From: CAZCBJ01 sp964496705
GTDB taxonomy: Bacteria; Chloroflexota; Anaerolineae; Anaerolineales; Anaerolineaceae
Assembly: GCA_964496705.1 (NCBI GenBank)
Contig: CAZCBJ010000007.1
Coordinates: forward strand, 1 to 46,948
Reading direction: 5' to 3'
DNA: 46,948 nt
This document shows positions 32,421 to 41,755 of this stretch, piece by piece. The stretch's first letter is position 1. Each line of letters opens with the position of its first letter. The notes under the pieces are model-generated. The model saw nothing but the letters and a program-made list of their open reading frames with translations. It was not told where the DNA came from and ran no database searches. The position numbers were made by a program, and so were the translations under genes.

Positions 32421-34343
32421 ATGGGAAAAATAATCGGAATTGATTTGGGCACCACCAACTCTGTGGGAGCTGTGATGGTCGGCGGTGAGCCGGTGGTCAT
32501 CCCCTCGGCTGAGGGCGAGCGCCTGGTGCCATCGGTGGTGGCGGTCAACAAAAATCACGAGCGCATGGTGGGGCGTGTAGCCCGCAACCAGTCGGTGATC
32601 AATGCGGAGAACACCGTCTTCTCCATCAAGCGATTCATGGGTCGCAAGTATGATGACCCGGAAGTGCAGCGCACGATCAGCCGTGTGCCTTACAAAGTCG
32701 CCAAAGCGCCCAACGGCGATGTGCGTGTGGTATTGGACGGCAAGGAATATTCCCCACCAGAAATTTCGGCGATGATTCTGGCCAAAATCAAGACGGATGC
32801 CGAAGCCTACCTGGGCGAGGCCGTGACCCAGGCGGTCATCACCGTCCCGGCTTATTTCAACGATGCCCAGCGCAATGCCACCAAGGACGCGGGCAAGATC
32901 GCCGGGCTGGAAGTGCTGCGCATCATCAACGAGCCAACCGCTTCATCGTTGGCTTACGGGCTGGACAAGAAAAAGAATGAAGTCATCGCCGTGTATGACC
33001 TGGGCGGCGGCACGTTTGACATTTCCATCCTGGACGTGGGCGAAGGCGTCTTCCAGGTGCGCTCCACTTCGGGCGACACCTTCCTGGGAGGCGACGACTT
33101 CGACCAGCGCGTCATGGATTACCTGATCAGCGAGTTCAAAGCCGAGACCGGCATCGACCTGCGCAATGACCGCCAGGCGCTGCAGCGCTTGAAGGAAGCC
33201 TCGGAAAAGGCCAAGATCGAGCTTTCCTCGCTGGTGCAGACCGAAATCAACCTGCCCTACATCACCGCTGACGCCAGCGGACCCAAGCACATGGTGCGCA
33301 CGCTGACGCGCGCCAAGCTGGAACAATTGACCGGCGACCTGGTCAATCGCACGCTCGAACCGGTGCGCCGCGCGCTGTCGGATGCGGGTCTCAAACCTTC
33401 GGAGGTGAACGAAGTGGTACTGGTGGGCGGCATGATCCGCATGCCCGCCGTGCAGGAAGCCGTGCGCCGCGAATTCGGCAAAGAGCCTCACAAAGGCGTC
33501 AACCCGGATGAGGTGGTGGCGGTGGGCGCTGCCATCCAGGCCGGCGTGCTGGGCGGCGAAGTGAAGGACATCCTGCTGTTGGATGTGACCCCACTGACCC
33601 TTTCGGTGGAGACGCTGGGCAGTGTGTCTACGCCGATCATTGAGCGCAACACCACCATCCCCACCCGCAAGAGCCAGGTGTTCTCCACCGCCGGCGACGC
33701 CCAGACCCAGGTGGAAATTCACATTCTGCAGGGTGAGCGCCCGATGGCAACCGACAACAAGAGCTTGGGCAAGTTCATCCTCGACGGCATTCCGCCCGCG
33801 CCGCGCGGAATGCCGCAAATCGAAGTGACCTTCGACATCGACGCCAACGGCATCCTCAAAGTCACCGCGCAGGATAAAGCCACCGGGCGCAGCCAGCATA
33901 TCACCATCACCGCCTCCTCCGGTTTGTCCGAGTCCGAGGTGGAGCGCATGCGCCGCGAGGCAGAGGCCAACGCCGAGGCCGACCAGCGCCGCAAGGAAAT
34001 GGTCGAGGTGAAAAACCACGCCGACAGCACGATCTACACCACCGAAAAGATGATCAAAGATTACGGCGACAAAATCGAAGCTGGCTTGAAATCGCAACTG
34101 GAAAGCAAGACCAACGAGCTGCGCGAGCTGCTCAACGGCACCGACCTTGAAAAGATGCGCAAAGCGACCGAGGAGTTGGGGCAATTGATCCAGCAAGTCG
34201 GCGGCAGCATGTACGGCCAACCCGGACAACCCGGTGCGCCCGACATGGGCGACAGCGGCCCGACCGCTGGGCCCGGGCCTGAAAGCGGCGGACCCACGGG
34301 CGGAGACGATGTGGTGGACGGTGAGTTCCGCAACGCATCCTAA
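32421..34343 (+). CDS. dnaK: Chaperone DnaK (Hsp70)
   Basis: 640 residues. Signatures are IGIDLGTTNSVGAV (phosphate loop 1), VYDLGGGTFDISIL and VLVGGMIRMPAVQEAV; the linker DILLLDVTPLTL leads into the substrate-binding domain. The C-terminal lid ends in a Gly/Pro-rich tail and DDVVDGEF. AGGAGG lies upstream of the ATG. It is an ATP-dependent folding chaperone working with the flanking GrpE and DnaJ; dnaJ starts 3 bp after the stop codon. Confidence 0.98.
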   Translation: MGKIIGIDLGTTNSVGAVMVGGEPVVIPSAEGERLVPSVVAVNKNHERMVGRVARNQSVINAENTVFSIKRFMGRKYDDPEVQRTISRVPYKVAKAPNGDVRVVLDGKEYSPPEISAMILAKIKTDAEAYLGEAVTQAVITVPAYFNDAQRNATKDAGKIAGLEVLRIINEPTASSLAYGLDKKKNEVIAVYDLGGGTFDISILDVGEGVFQVRSTSGDTFLGGDDFDQRVMDYLISEFKAETGIDLRNDRQALQRLKEASEKAKIELSSLVQTEINLPYITADASGPKHMVRTLTRAKLEQLTGDLVNRTLEPVRRALSDAGLKPSEVNEVVLVGGMIRMPAVQEAVRREFGKEPHKGVNPDEVVAVGAAIQAGVLGGEVKDILLLDVTPLTLSVETLGSVSTPIIERNTTIPTRKSQVFSTAGDAQTQVEIHILQGERPMATDNKSLGKFILDGIPPAPRGMPQIEVTFDIDANGILKVTAQDKATGRSQHITITASSGLSESEVERMRREAEANAEADQRRKEMVEVKNHADSTIYTTEKMIKDYGDKIEAGLKSQLESKTNELRELLNGTDLEKMRKATEELGQLIQQVGGSMYGQPGQPGAPDMGDSGPTAGPGPESGGPTGGDDVVDGEFRNAS

Positions 34344-34346
34344 TCC

Positions 34347-35462
34347 ATGGCCCAGCGCGACTATTACGACGTTTTAGGTGTTAATCGCAACGCCACGCCG
34401 GAAGAGCTGAAGACAGCCTTCCGGCGTCTGGCGCGTCAATACCATCCGGATGTCAACAAAGAAGCGGATGCTGAAGAGAAATTTAAAGAAATCAATGAAG
34501 CCTATGCCGTTCTGTCCGACCCGGAAAAACGAGCCGCCTATGACCGCTTTGGCATGGAAGGTCTGCGCTCAATGGGCGGCGTGCCGGATTACACCACCAT
34601 CGACTTCTCGGATATTTTCGAGGAGCTGTTCGGGTTTGGCGCCGGCGCGCGGCGCCGTCCGCGCAATGCGCCTCGCCGCGGGGCTGACCTGAGCTATTCG
34701 GTGCAGTTGACCTTCGAAGAAGCCGTCTTCGGCGTTGACAAGGAAGTCGAGATCACCCGCAATGAAATCTGCACCGCCTGCCGCGGGAGCGGTTCAGAAC
34801 CCGGCACCAGCCCCAGCCGCTGTCAGACCTGCAACGGTCACGGCGAGGTGCGCCAGGTGCACCAGACCTTCCTCGGCCAGATGGTGCAGGTTGCCACCTG
34901 CCCCACCTGCAACGGCAAAGGCGAGGTGATCACCTCGGCCTGCCGGGTATGCCGCGGCAGCGGGTTGGACCGGCGCACAGTGCGCAAAACGATTTCCATC
35001 CCGGGTGGGGTGGATAACGGCACACAAATCCGCCTGGCAGGTGAAGGCCAACCGGGCAGCAACGGTGGACCGAACGGCAATCTGTATCTGGAAGTGCAGG
35101 TGCGTTCACATAAATTCTTCCGCCGCCATCAAGACGACATTCTGTTGGATTTAAATATCAATATCGCCCAGGCGGCGCTCGGAGCCGAAATTGATGTCCC
35201 CACCATCGATGGGCCGATGAAACTGAACATCCCCGCCGGAACCCAGCCGGGTAAAATTTTCAATTTGAAGGGTAAGGGGGTGCCGCATCTGCGCGCCAAT
35301 GGGCGCGGCGATCAGATGGTGGTGGTCAACGTAGAAATCCCCACCCGTCTGTCCACAGAGCAGCGCCAGCTATTCGAGCAGTTGGCTGGCACCATGGGCA
35401 CCGAGGTGCGCCCGCAGGAGCGCAGCTTCTTCGACCGGCTGAAGGACGTGCTGGGTGGCTGA
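34347..35462 (+). CDS. dnaJ: Chaperone DnaJ (Hsp40)
   Basis: 371 residues. The J domain has HPD at 33-35. A short Gly/Phe region precedes four zinc-binding CxxCxGxG repeats: CTACRGSG, CQTCNGHG, CPTCNGKG and CRVCRGSG. The C-terminal peptide-binding domains include GDQMVVVNVEIPT. It delivers substrates to DnaK and stimulates its ATPase. The Gly/Phe linker is short and Arg-rich compared with E. coli. Confidence 0.97.
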   Translation: MAQRDYYDVLGVNRNATPEELKTAFRRLARQYHPDVNKEADAEEKFKEINEAYAVLSDPEKRAAYDRFGMEGLRSMGGVPDYTTIDFSDIFEELFGFGAGARRRPRNAPRRGADLSYSVQLTFEEAVFGVDKEVEITRNEICTACRGSGSEPGTSPSRCQTCNGHGEVRQVHQTFLGQMVQVATCPTCNGKGEVITSACRVCRGSGLDRRTVRKTISIPGGVDNGTQIRLAGEGQPGSNGGPNGNLYLEVQVRSHKFFRRHQDDILLDLNINIAQAALGAEIDVPTIDGPMKLNIPAGTQPGKIFNLKGKGVPHLRANGRGDQMVVVNVEIPTRLSTEQRQLFEQLAGTMGTEVRPQERSFFDRLKDVLGG

Positions 35463-35501
35463 CACCCAGCGCCTACCCAATAAAAAATACGGAGCGTGAA
35501 C

Positions 35502-36443
35502 ATGGCATCAGCACAAAAAGGGCCGGGTGCCAGCGCGCGCTGGTTGGAAGTTTCATTGAGTGTGGACGGCGAGCTGGCCGAGGCGGTAGCCGAGGTGCTG
35601 GCGCGCTTTGTCTCCCAGGGTGTGGTCACCGAAAGCGGCGTGATCTACAACGACGCCGAAGATGAAGGCACCCCCTTTGGGCCGCTGCGGGTATACGGGT
35701 ATATCATCGTGGATGAACATCTGGAGGAGACTCGCCAGCGGCTGAGCGAGGCGCTCTGGTACCTGGGGCGCATCCGCCCGCTGCCCGAGCCATCCTTCCG
35801 CAGCATCGAAGATGAAGATTGGATGGCAGCCTGGAAACAGCATTACCAGCCGATCAGGATTGGGGACAAACTGCTGGTGCTGCCGGCGTGGATCGAGCAG
35901 AGCGACCCGGACCGCGTCGCGGTGCGCATCGACCCGAGCATGGCTTTTGGCACCGGGACACATCCCACCACCCAACTCTGCCTGGAGATGGTTGAAAGCT
36001 ATGTGCGACCGGGATTTCAGGTGATCGATGTCGGCTGCGGGTCGGGGATTCTTTCCATCGCCGCGCTCAAGCTGGGAGCCAGCCAGGTTCTGAGCGTGGA
36101 TATCGATCCGGCGGCCATCCACTCGACCCGTGAAAACGCCGAGGCCAACGGGGTTTTGAACGGCCTGGAATGCGGTGTCGGGTCAGTCAAGGAAATCCAA
36201 GACGGGCAGTTCAACTTGCGCCAGGCGCCGCTGGTGCTGGCCAACATCCTGGCGCCGGTGATCATTCGGCTGTTCGACGCGGGTCTGGCCGACCTGACCG
36301 CGCCGGATGGGGTGATGGTGCTTTCGGGTATATTGGACGAGCAGGCAGCCGGCGTGCTGGAGGCGGCTCAGAAGCAAGGTCTGCGGCATCTGGAAACACG
36401 CCACATCCTGGATTGGGTGGCGATTGCGCTGCAGAAAACCTAA
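35502..36443 (+). CDS. prmA: Ribosomal protein L11 methyltransferase
   Basis: 313 residues from ATG 35502; GGAG stands 7 bases before it, whereas a GTG at 35496 would sit too close. The N-terminal substrate-recognition domain is followed by DPSMAFGTGTHPTT, the PrmA signature, and the SAM motif VIDVGCGSGILSIAALKLGA; NIL in LVLANILAPVI is the family motif IV. It methylates L11, encoded here at 44985-45410. Its place after dnaJ is the common order in many bacteria. It converges on the pncB gene with 1 bp between. Confidence 0.93.
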   Translation: MASAQKGPGASARWLEVSLSVDGELAEAVAEVLARFVSQGVVTESGVIYNDAEDEGTPFGPLRVYGYIIVDEHLEETRQRLSEALWYLGRIRPLPEPSFRSIEDEDWMAAWKQHYQPIRIGDKLLVLPAWIEQSDPDRVAVRIDPSMAFGTGTHPTTQLCLEMVESYVRPGFQVIDVGCGSGILSIAALKLGASQVLSVDIDPAAIHSTRENAEANGVLNGLECGVGSVKEIQDGQFNLRQAPLVLANILAPVIIRLFDAGLADLTAPDGVMVLSGILDEQAAGVLEAAQKQGLRHLETRHILDWVAIALQKT

Positions 36444-36444
36444 A

Positions 36445-37788
36445 TTACCAGACTCGCTCGAGTTCGGGGTTGTCGCAGGCTCTGCGCCCAACCTTGGCCA
36501 TGTCAATCCATTCGCCGTTGACCTTGATCCGCACCACATCAGCGGTGTAATCGGTGACGGTCGCTCCGTGGTTGTCGAAGAGCGATGAGCCGACGGCATA
36601 AATATCCACCGGCACGCCCAGCTTTTCGAAACGGATAATCTTGTCGGGATTGAATCCGCCGGAAACGACAATTTTCACCGCCTGGCAAAACTGGCGGGCG
36701 CGCTCGGTCCAGGCCGGGGGCAGATTCCAACCCTTCCAGGCGTTGTCCAACCCCTGGCGCGTTTGAAAGACCAGACGCGGGTTCACCCCCAAATCCAGGC
36801 TGGGGTCACCCAGTGGAGTGATGGATTGATCGCGCAGGGTGGCGCCGGTATCGAGGCGTACGCCGTACAGCCGGTAGCGGTCGGCCTCCTCGAGATGACC
36901 AGCATCAACCAGGTTGCGGTAGCGCTCAAACATGGCTTGACACACCAAAAGGGAATCGTTCATACAATCATTATTGAAGTCCACCAGGGCGATGCGCGGA
37001 ATGGAAGCCGGCAGCACCTGGGCAAAGGCAAGCATGGCTTCAGCCGTATCGCCAAAGAAACAGGCAATGGCCGCGTGAGCCACCGTGCCGCCCCCCGCCC
37101 CACCCCACCAGTCGCCCTGGGCGTCAGTCGACACAAACGGCCCCAGTTTGCTGGCATAATCCATGTTGAAGCGCTGCAAGGCGATATTGTAGGCATAGCC
37201 ATCTGCCGCCTGAACCTCATGCAAATCAAAGCGGGCCGGGAAGAAGAGGATCGGCTTGCCGTGAGCGGCGACGAAAGTATTGTAGACATTGGTCGCCACG
37301 CGGCTGGCGCGGGTGAGAATGCCCAGCGTGGGCGTTTCGAGCATGGCAAAATCCCGGTAGCGCCCGCGCACTCGGATCACCGGCTGGACATTGAAGGGAT
37401 CTCCGTTGCTGTGCACCATCGCGCCGTCATGCACCGCCCAAACTTGCAGCTCGTCAGAAGTGTCCACAAAACGGCCGTTTTCCAGATGTCCGGTGCAATG
37501 ACGCAGCATGGCAAGCGACTTGTCTACCCCCACCACCAGGGTGTGGCCGTTGTGACGGGTGAACCACTGCATTTCGACCTCGATATCGCCAGCGCACAAG
37601 CCCTCGGCGCTGAGACCGGCCGGAAGGCGCTGCACCGAGCTGCCGTAGCAGTAGCCAATTCCTTTCAGGGCATTGAGCATATTGGCGATATTGACGAAAT
37701 ACTTATCGGTGTACCAGCCGCGGCGCATGCGCTCGATGTCGAGCTTGAACACCGTATTATCCAGACGCTGCCCATCAAAAATGCTCAT
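36445..37788 (-). CDS. pncB: Nicotinate phosphoribosyltransferase
   Basis: 447 residues from ATG 37788 (GGAG upstream). The protein opens DNTVFKLDIERMRRGWYTDKYF, placing a Tyr-Thr-Asp-Lys-Tyr block in the usual nicotinate PRTase position. ILTRASRVATNVYN and the phosphate-binding VVSGGFNPDKIIRFEKLGVPVDIYAVGS follow. It forms nicotinate mononucleotide from nicotinate and PRPP in the NAD salvage pathway. The histidine autophosphorylated in classical PncB could not be placed with confidence; this looks like the shorter NAPRT subgroup. Confidence 0.85.
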   Translation of the reverse strand: MSIFDGQRLDNTVFKLDIERMRRGWYTDKYFVNIANMLNALKGIGYCYGSSVQRLPAGLSAEGLCAGDIEVEMQWFTRHNGHTLVVGVDKSLAMLRHCTGHLENGRFVDTSDELQVWAVHDGAMVHSNGDPFNVQPVIRVRGRYRDFAMLETPTLGILTRASRVATNVYNTFVAAHGKPILFFPARFDLHEVQAADGYAYNIALQRFNMDYASKLGPFVSTDAQGDWWGGAGGGTVAHAAIACFFGDTAEAMLAFAQVLPASIPRIALVDFNNDCMNDSLLVCQAMFERYRNLVDAGHLEEADRYRLYGVRLDTGATLRDQSITPLGDPSLDLGVNPRLVFQTRQGLDNAWKGWNLPPAWTERARQFCQAVKIVVSGGFNPDKIIRFEKLGVPVDIYAVGSSLFDNHGATVTDYTADVVRIKVNGEWIDMAKVGRRACDNPELERVW

Positions 37789-37824
37789 ACTGTTCTCCAA
37801 GCCACTTTGTGTATAATTGACACT

Positions 37825-37852
37825 ATTATAATCCATTCAGGTAAACTGTCAA
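37825..37852 (-). promoter_or_regulatory. Promoter of the pncB gene
   Basis: On the minus strand TTGACA (37852-37847) and TATAAT (37830-37825) are perfect consensus hexamers, 16 bp apart, ending 36 bp upstream of the start codon at 37788. A near-consensus promoter like this is rare in the window. Confidence 0.7.
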
Positions 37853-37870
37853 TAGAATGCGCTCAGCGAT

Positions 37871-39043
37871 TCAAAATGCGCACACCTCGCGCCAAGCCTC
37901 GATCAATATTTCCACATTTTTCCACGGCGTGCTGGCAGCAAGGCAGTCCACCGGGGTCAAAATGAAGCCGCCGCCCGACCCCAGCACGCGCACCGCCTCA
38001 TACACAGCCTCACGGATCTCAGCCCGGCTGCCGCGCTCGAGCGTGACCGGCGAATTCACCCCACCGATCACCGCCGTGCGAACACCAAATTTTAGCTTGA
38101 CCAGAGCCAGATCCACCCCAGCCCCACCCATCAGCGGATCGATGTAATAATGCGCGTCATAGCCTATTGCGGACAACGTATCCAGCAGGGGCATGAAACC
38201 GGTGGTCAATTTATAGGCCATCAGGCGGTCAGCCTGATGCACCAGGTCGGTCAAGGCCTGAATGCGCGGGGCGAAAAAGCGCCGGAACAAAGCCGGCGAC
38301 CAGAAAGCCGCCCCTTCATACCAGCCACGGCGGTTGACCAGGTCCACCGGCGTATCCAGCAGGATTTCCAGGTTACGGCGGTCCCAGTCCTGAATCAGGT
38401 CGCACAGGGCAGTGAACAGGTCCGGCTGGTCGAGTGCCATGAAGAGCATACCGTCCACGCCGCACAGCCAGGTGATCGCATCGGTGCCTTTGGATTCGTT
38501 GCCTTCCAGGATTACCTGCAGCTCAGCGGCGGATTGCGCCAACGCGAAGGCGGATTGCCGGAAGGCACTCACTTCATCATCCGGCAGAGGATGCAGCAGG
38601 TATTTGAGTTTTGCCAGGTCTTGCTCGTTTTCGATCAGGTATTTGCGCGAGCGAACCACGTTGTAATCGTCAAACAACTCAACACCCGAATCAAGCCTGC
38701 TGTGCGAAGGCCAATCCGCCGAAATCCAATCATCCGTGCGGTACACCTCCTGGCGGAGAACGCCCGCCGGGGTGTGATACTCTTTGATCATCAACGGCCA
38801 GCGCTCACCGGGGAGCTGCTCCACCCATTCGCGCACCTGCACATCGGGATGAAAAACATGCGGCACGGAAATCTGCAGCGTGGCATCCACTCCCAAAGAC
38901 AGCCAGCGCTGCGCCTGTTCCCCCTGGTTCGTCCAGGCCAGGTGGGGCGGGGGCTGGAAGCCGAACACGTTGAACATCAAGGGGATATGGTCAGGCTTCT
39001 GGCAGCGCAGCGCAGCCAGCATCCTTTCGCGGGAGGACAGCAT
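37871..39043 (-). CDS. Uroporphyrinogen decarboxylase-family (URO-D) protein
   Basis: 390 residues. The TIM-barrel family layout is visible: SSRERMLAALRCQKPDHIPL at the N-terminus, central YEGAAFWSPALFRRFFAPRI, and C-terminal PVDCLAASTPWKNVEILIEA. These features fit the MtaA/CmuA-like branch, which moves methyl groups from corrinoid proteins, or orphan members, better than true HemE; the HemE N-terminal RQAGR motif is missing. The actual reaction is unknown and no corrinoid protein is adjacent. No ribosome binding site is visible, and the TATAAT on this strand ends 9 bases before the ATG. Confidence 0.75.
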   Translation of the reverse strand: MLSSRERMLAALRCQKPDHIPLMFNVFGFQPPPHLAWTNQGEQAQRWLSLGVDATLQISVPHVFHPDVQVREWVEQLPGERWPLMIKEYHTPAGVLRQEVYRTDDWISADWPSHSRLDSGVELFDDYNVVRSRKYLIENEQDLAKLKYLLHPLPDDEVSAFRQSAFALAQSAAELQVILEGNESKGTDAITWLCGVDGMLFMALDQPDLFTALCDLIQDWDRRNLEILLDTPVDLVNRRGWYEGAAFWSPALFRRFFAPRIQALTDLVHQADRLMAYKLTTGFMPLLDTLSAIGYDAHYYIDPLMGGAGVDLALVKLKFGVRTAVIGGVNSPVTLERGSRAEIREAVYEAVRVLGSGGGFILTPVDCLAASTPWKNVEILIEAWREVCAF

Positions 39044-39052
39044 GGTGAAAGT

Positions 39053-39062
39053 ATTATATAAT
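39053..39062. promoter_or_regulatory. Overlapping divergent -10 elements (ATTATATAAT)
   Basis: A palindromic ATTATATAAT reads as TATAAT on both strands (39053-39058 on minus, 39057-39062 on plus) between the divergent URO-D-like and Mth938-like genes. Clear -35 hexamers at standard spacing were not found. On the minus strand the start would be nearly leaderless. Confidence 0.4.
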
Positions 39063-39078
39063 GAAAACGAGGTGCCAA

Positions 39079-39477
39079 ATGGAGAAGAAAAGCGACCATC
39101 CAGAACCCATCGAGCATTTCGAATTTGGTAAATTCATCATTCGCGGAGAAGAGCATTCCGGCGGCGGCGAACAGCGCATAGGCGCGGGCAAGGATATCCG
39201 CATGATCGGACTCAAGGTGACGCGCTGGAAGGAGCGCAAAGGGCATGAGCTGCTGGCGGAGCAGGTGACCGGCGTTTTTGACCAACAAATTGAAGTGCTG
39301 GTGATCGGCAACGGTGCAGGTCAATTGCTTCGGGTCAGCCCAGAAGTGATCGACGCAATCCGCCGGCGGGGGATCAGCGAGGTGATCGTCGCCGCCACCC
39401 CCGAAGCCTGCGAAGTCTTCAATCGCCTCTATCAGCAGGGCAAACGGGTCGCACTGCTGGCACACGGCACCTGTTGA
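39079..39477 (+). CDS. Mth938-like domain protein
   Basis: 132 residues from ATG 39079 (GAGGTG just upstream; an earlier in-frame ATG at 39061 lacks one). The protein has the Mth938/NDUFAF3-like pattern FGKFIIRG...DIRMIGLKVTRW...LVIGNGAGQLLRVSPEVIDAI and a closing QGKRVALLAHGTC. The fold is related to proteins assisting respiratory complex I in eukaryotes; the bacterial role is unknown. Small, soluble, cytoplasmic. Confidence 0.75.
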   Translation: MEKKSDHPEPIEHFEFGKFIIRGEEHSGGGEQRIGAGKDIRMIGLKVTRWKERKGHELLAEQVTGVFDQQIEVLVIGNGAGQLLRVSPEVIDAIRRRGISEVIVAATPEACEVFNRLYQQGKRVALLAHGTC

Positions 39478-39564
39478 GGGGGTACACCTCTACGATGGGT
39501 TGCTGTATATCCGCACAATCCAGGGTCGAGAGGTGGTGTCCTCGGTTGGCATGAATGTAGGTCA

Positions 39565-39593
39565 TTGCATTTAGCCATATCTTGTCCTATACT
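39565..39593 (+). promoter_or_regulatory. Promoter of the E1 alpha/beta genes
   Basis: TTGCAT (39565-39570) and TATACT (39588-39593) are separated by 17 bp and lie about 50 bp before the start codon at 39645. Spacing is ideal and both hexamers are close to consensus. Confidence 0.6.
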
Positions 39594-39644
39594 GAGTACA
39601 TACCTTCTTATTTTTTTTAGATAGCACGCCCGGGTGAGGTGAAA

Positions 39645-40673
39645 ATGCAGCCTGATCTCTGGTCGCTCTATGGCATGATGTTGAAAAGTCGCCTCTTTGA
39701 AGAAGCGATTGCCTGTCTGTGGCATGAAGGCAAGATTTCCGGCGAAATGCACCTTGGCACAGGGGAAGAAGGCATCCTCGCCGGCGTCGTGGATCACCTG
39801 CGAGAAGGGGACGCCATGGCCCTGGACCATCGAGGAAGCGCGGCATTGCTCTTGCGCGGCGTTGATCCGCTGCTCCTCCTCCGTGAATGCCTCGGTCGTT
39901 CCGATGGGCTGTGCGGCGGGATGGGAGGGCACATGCACCTGTTTTCCAAGGAACACCTGGCAGCCTCGTCTGGAATTGTCGGGGCAGCCGGCCCGGCCGC
40001 CGCCGGATTCGCGCTGGCTGCTCAGATGCTTCGCCCACATTCCATTGCCGTGGCCTTCTTCGGGGAAGGATCCATGAACCAGGGCATGCTGATGGAATCA
40101 TTGAACCTGGCGGCGGTCTGGAATCTGCCCGTGCTGTTTGTGTGCAAGGACGACGGCTGGGCAATTACCACAGAACCGAAGCAATCCACGGCGGTGAACC
40201 TGGATCAGAGAGCACAAGGCCTGGGTGTACCGGTGATGGTGGCAGACGGATGCGATGTGACAGCCGTCTGGGAAGCCGCTGGAAAGGCCATCGAACGCGC
40301 CCGATCTGGTCTTGGGCCGGCTTTCCTGCATGCCCGCTGTGTGCACCTGGAGGGGCACTTCCTCGGCCTGCAACTGATCCGCATCTTGAAAGACCCGCTG
40401 CGCGAGATTCCCCCGATTCCCGGTCCGCTGATCAAAGCGACTCTCCAGCCCGGCGGGGTACCCCTGCGGGAACGCCTGGAAGGACTTGCAATGGTACTCG
40501 GCGCGGTCATCGCCACCCTGCGGGATGCACGCCGGGATGCGGACAACGACCCATTACGCCGAACGCGCTTCCTCCTGCAGTCGGAAGCGGGGCGCCTCCA
40601 AGAATTCGAGGACCAGATGCGCAAGGAAATGGACGCGCTCCTGGCGTCTGCGCTGGCGGAGGTGGAATCATGA
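39645..40673 (+). CDS. Thiamine-diphosphate-dependent dehydrogenase E1 component, alpha subunit
   Basis: 342 residues from ATG 39645 (GAGG upstream). E1 alpha marks are GEMHLGTGEEG, DHRGSAALLLRG, GGMGGHMHLF and the ThDP motif GEGSMNQGMLMESLNLAAVW at about 140-160, with NxG replaced by KDDGWAITT. The family decarboxylates 2-oxoacids or acetoin and passes the acyl group to lipoyl-E2. The closest layout is pyruvate or acetoin dehydrogenase E1 alpha. The C-terminal 70 residues are a helical, Arg-rich extension. The stop overlaps the beta start as ATGA. Confidence 0.88.
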   Translation: MQPDLWSLYGMMLKSRLFEEAIACLWHEGKISGEMHLGTGEEGILAGVVDHLREGDAMALDHRGSAALLLRGVDPLLLLRECLGRSDGLCGGMGGHMHLFSKEHLAASSGIVGAAGPAAAGFALAAQMLRPHSIAVAFFGEGSMNQGMLMESLNLAAVWNLPVLFVCKDDGWAITTEPKQSTAVNLDQRAQGLGVPVMVADGCDVTAVWEAAGKAIERARSGLGPAFLHARCVHLEGHFLGLQLIRILKDPLREIPPIPGPLIKATLQPGGVPLRERLEGLAMVLGAVIATLRDARRDADNDPLRRTRFLLQSEAGRLQEFEDQMRKEMDALLASALAEVES

Positions 40674-41692
40674 AGATCATGTCATTTTCGAAAGCCATTG
40701 ACGATGCGCTTGCCCAAGCCATGGCAAGAGATGCGCGCATCATCCTTCTCGGCGAGGATATCCAGTTGATGCAGCGGGCGCTATTGGTCCGCTTTGGATC
40801 GAAGCGCGTCCGGAATACCCCCATCAGCGAAAGCGCATTTTTGGGGGCAGGCGTGGCAGCGGCCATGGCGGGTCTGAAGCCGGTTGTCGAGTTGTATATG
40901 GTGGATTTCCTGGGGGTATGCATTGACGGGCTTCTGAACCATGCAGCCAAGGTCGAAGCCTTTTCAGGAGGAAAATGGACAGCACCGCTTGTGGTGCGCG
41001 CGCCTTGCAGCGGCGGTTATGGCGATGGAGGCCAACATGAACAATCCCTGTGGGGTTGGCTGGCGCACATCCCCGGTTTGACCGTCCTCGTGCCGTCCAC
41101 ACCTGCGGATGCCGGCGGTTTGATGACGGCCGCGCTGGAGTGCGACGGGCCGGTCGTTTTTCTGGAGCCCAAATTGCTCTCGGAAATGTGGGTGGATTTC
41201 CTCGGATCAGGGGGAAGGCGGACGGTGAAATATGATATTCCCCCGGAAGGAGCCAAGGGTCTGGTGCCAAAGAAATGGGCGCCTGTTCCGATTGGACAAG
41301 CCGCGGTTCGTCGGGCGGGCAGCGATATCACCATTGCAAGCGTGGGCGTCGGTGTCCACCGCGCCTTGACAGCGGCGGATCTTTTGCAGGAAGATGGTAT
41401 TTCCGCAGAGATACTTGATTTGAGGACTGTTTCGCCATTGGATAAGCAATCCGTGTGTGATTCCGTCTCCAAGACTGGCCGCCTTCTGGTTGTGGATGAA
41501 GATTATGAAGGCTTTGGTCTATCCGGAGAGCTATCTGCAATTGTGTTGGAAAGTGGCGTCCCGTTCCAATTCTCCCGTGTCTGTACCCGGACCACCATCC
41601 CTTATGCGCGCGCACGGGAGGAACAGGCCTTGCCAAATGTCGAGCGCATTCAAACAAGCGCGAAATCACTGATGCTGGCACATCCAGGGTAA
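40670..41692 (+). CDS. Thiamine-diphosphate-dependent dehydrogenase E1 component, beta subunit
   Basis: 340 residues. The ATG overlaps the alpha stop codon (ATGA). Typical blocks are ILLGEDIQ, NTPISESAFLGAGVAAAMAGLKPVVEL, GGQHEQSLWGWLAHIPGLTVLVPSTPADA and EILDLRTVSPLDKQSV, then RLLVVDEDYEGFGLSGEL. It pairs with the alpha subunit to form the E1 active site. No E2 lipoyl acyltransferase or E3 gene follows; the next 429 bp hold no recognisable partner. The complex must use E2/E3 from elsewhere or act differently. Confidence 0.9.
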   Translation: MKIMSFSKAIDDALAQAMARDARIILLGEDIQLMQRALLVRFGSKRVRNTPISESAFLGAGVAAAMAGLKPVVELYMVDFLGVCIDGLLNHAAKVEAFSGGKWTAPLVVRAPCSGGYGDGGQHEQSLWGWLAHIPGLTVLVPSTPADAGGLMTAALECDGPVVFLEPKLLSEMWVDFLGSGGRRTVKYDIPPEGAKGLVPKKWAPVPIGQAAVRRAGSDITIASVGVGVHRALTAADLLQEDGISAEILDLRTVSPLDKQSVCDSVSKTGRLLVVDEDYEGFGLSGELSAIVLESGVPFQFSRVCTRTTIPYARAREEQALPNVERIQTSAKSLMLAHPG

Positions 41693-41755
41693 AAAGCGGA
41701 CTGCCGAAAACAAACAATTCTTTTCGAAGGCATCTTGCAAAATAACCCACTATGA

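Noticed and set aside
32943..34229. 428-codon minus-strand frame opposite dnaK
   Set aside because: Antisense to dnaK; the known phenomenon of long open frames opposite hsp70 genes explains it, with no sign of its own start signals.
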